Assembly: GCA_029260655.1 (NCBI GenBank)
Contig: JAJDCU010000036.1
Location: forward strand, 1-34,302
Source of the DNA: Phycisphaeraceae bacterium
GTDB taxonomy: Bacteria; Planctomycetota; Phycisphaerae; Phycisphaerales; Phycisphaeraceae
Direction of reading: 5' to 3'
Length of the DNA stretch: 34,302 bases
The translations under genes and the position numbers were made by a program. This document shows, one piece after another, positions 33,483 through 34,302 of the stretch (position 1 is its first letter; the number at the start of each line of letters is the position of its first letter). The notes under the pieces were generated by a model. It was not told the DNA's origin, made no database searches, and worked only from the letters and a program-made list of their open reading frames with translations.

Positions 33483-34302
33483 ATGATTCTATACATCCTG
33501 CGTGGGGCTTTCATCCTCCTTGCCTCGGCTGTCGCGTCGCTTTACCTGCTGTCAAACCAGTGGGGCGCGAACGTTGACTTTCCTAAGTTTGTTTTGATCC
33601 TGGGCGTGACGGTCGGGCTCAGCGCGGCGATCATCACCATCGACGCGGCGACCCGCCACAAGAAGCTGTCCGCGATCTCCGGGGTCTTCCTGGGCCTGGT
33701 CGCCGGGCTGCTCGCCGCCTTCGCCCTGTCGTTCGTGGTGGACCTGATCGGCGTGCTGACAGCGCCAGACAATGACCCGGGGCGGGCGGCGTTCCTGAAC
33801 CTGCTGCGCGGGGTCAAGGTGGTCATCGGCCTGATCACCTGCTACATGGGCATCTCCCTGGTGCTGCAGACCAAGGACGACTTCCGCTTTGTGATCCCCT
33901 ATGTAGAGTTCGCCAAGGAGATCCGCGGCAGCCGGCCCATCCTCCTGGACACCTCGGTGATCATCGACGGGCGTATCCTGGACATCATCCAGACCCAGGT
34001 GATGCAGGGAACGCTGATCGTCCCCAAGTTCGTCCTCAACGAGTTACAGCAGATCGCCGACTCGAGTGACAAACTCAAGCGGGCGCGTGGTCGCCGTGGC
34101 CTGGACATGCTCCAGAAGCTGCGGGAAAACCATGTCGTCGAGGTGGTCATGGACGATACGGATGCGGAAGGCACGGTCGTCGATCAGAAATTGATTTCGC
34201 TGGCCCTGCAGGTCCGAGGCCGGGTGATGACCAACGACTTCAACCTCAACAAGGTCGCCACGCTGCGCGGCGTGGACGTGATCAACCTCAACGACTTGGC
34301 CA
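33483..34302 (+). CDS. PIN-domain membrane protein, YacL-like (partial, runs off the window)
   Basis: The frame is open from ATG 33483 (AAGGA nine bases upstream) through the last base, 273 codons without a stop. Four hydrophobic segments occupy the first roughly 125 residues (ILRGAFILLASAVASLYLL; VLILGVTVGLSAAIITI; GVFLGLVAGLLAAFALSFVV; VIGLITCYMGISLVL). A PIN nuclease domain starts at RPILLDTSVIIDGRILDI with the first metal-binding Asp, then FVLNELQQIADSSD (Glu, then DKLKRARGRRGLDML) and VDQKLISLAL...VMTNDFNLNKVA with the later Asp residues. This is the layout of Bacillus YacL-type proteins, which usually end in a TRAM RNA-binding domain that would lie beyond the window. Likely a membrane-linked RNase; the target is unknown. 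Confidence 0.9.
   Translation, partial: MILYILRGAFILLASAVASLYLLSNQWGANVDFPKFVLILGVTVGLSAAIITIDAATRHKKLSAISGVFLGLVAGLLAAFALSFVVDLIGVLTAPDNDPGRAAFLNLLRGVKVVIGLITCYMGISLVLQTKDDFRFVIPYVEFAKEIRGSRPILLDTSVIIDGRILDIIQTQVMQGTLIVPKFVLNELQQIADSSDKLKRARGRRGLDMLQKLRENHVVEVVMDDTDAEGTVVDQKLISLALQVRGRVMTNDFNLNKVATLRGVDVINLNDLA

Overview
The window looks like high-GC chromosomal DNA from a planctomycete, most likely class Phycisphaerae. The pointers are three secreted proteins ending in a paired EF-hand motif (core GIEDLNIVLGNWN) plus a PEP-CTERM sorting tail, a pseudopilin of the H-X9-DG type, a DUF4159 protein, a Hanks-type kinase and lone lipid A and competence genes scattered among unrelated neighbours. 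This placement is inference from gene content. I see no phage, transposase, CRISPR array or rRNA.

Layout. 1-1160: tRNA-Lys(CTT), a bidirectional terminator and a minus-strand H-X9-DG pseudopilin. 1161-9720: a 650-bp regulatory gap, then three plus-strand exported proteins (a 468-aa PEP-CTERM protein, a giant zincin metalloprotease with about 150-aa repeats, and a GH13 alpha-amylase-family enzyme), all with the same C-terminal EF-hand/PEP-CTERM cassette. 9797-13322: a membrane glycosyltransferase, a lipoprotein alpha/beta hydrolase, and a pilin-like gene whose last 46 codons are knocked out of frame by one missing base. 13447-15978: an operon of an ArsR-methyltransferase fusion and ahcY (S-adenosylhomocysteine recycling). 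16140-20465: a SPOR-like lipoprotein, a coupled lipB/GT-C glycosyltransferase pair, lpxA and a small membrane-anchored protein. 20482-26489 (minus): comEC, a toroid/DUF4159 protein and a serine/threonine kinase. 26957-28996 (minus): a degenerate amidase, a small lipoprotein and a zinc-ribbon membrane protein. 29216-33112: a tight three-gene minus-strand operon (GT39-like glycosyltransferase, type I phosphodiesterase-like protein, LPG-synthase-TM flippase-like protein), probably a lipid or glycan modification unit. 33483 to the end: a PIN-domain (YacL-like) membrane protein running off the window.

Most genes concern the cell envelope: export and sorting, lipid A, lipoproteins, peptidoglycan binding and glycosyl transfer. 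Points worth a second look are the frameshift at 12776/12777, the shared EF-hand/PEP-CTERM cassette, two start codons 6-7 bases after a perfect or near-perfect -10 box (candidate leaderless mRNAs), the amidase that has lost zinc ligands, and the phosphodiesterase/flippase/glycosyltransferase operon. All functional calls rest on motif recognition by eye; no database search was run.
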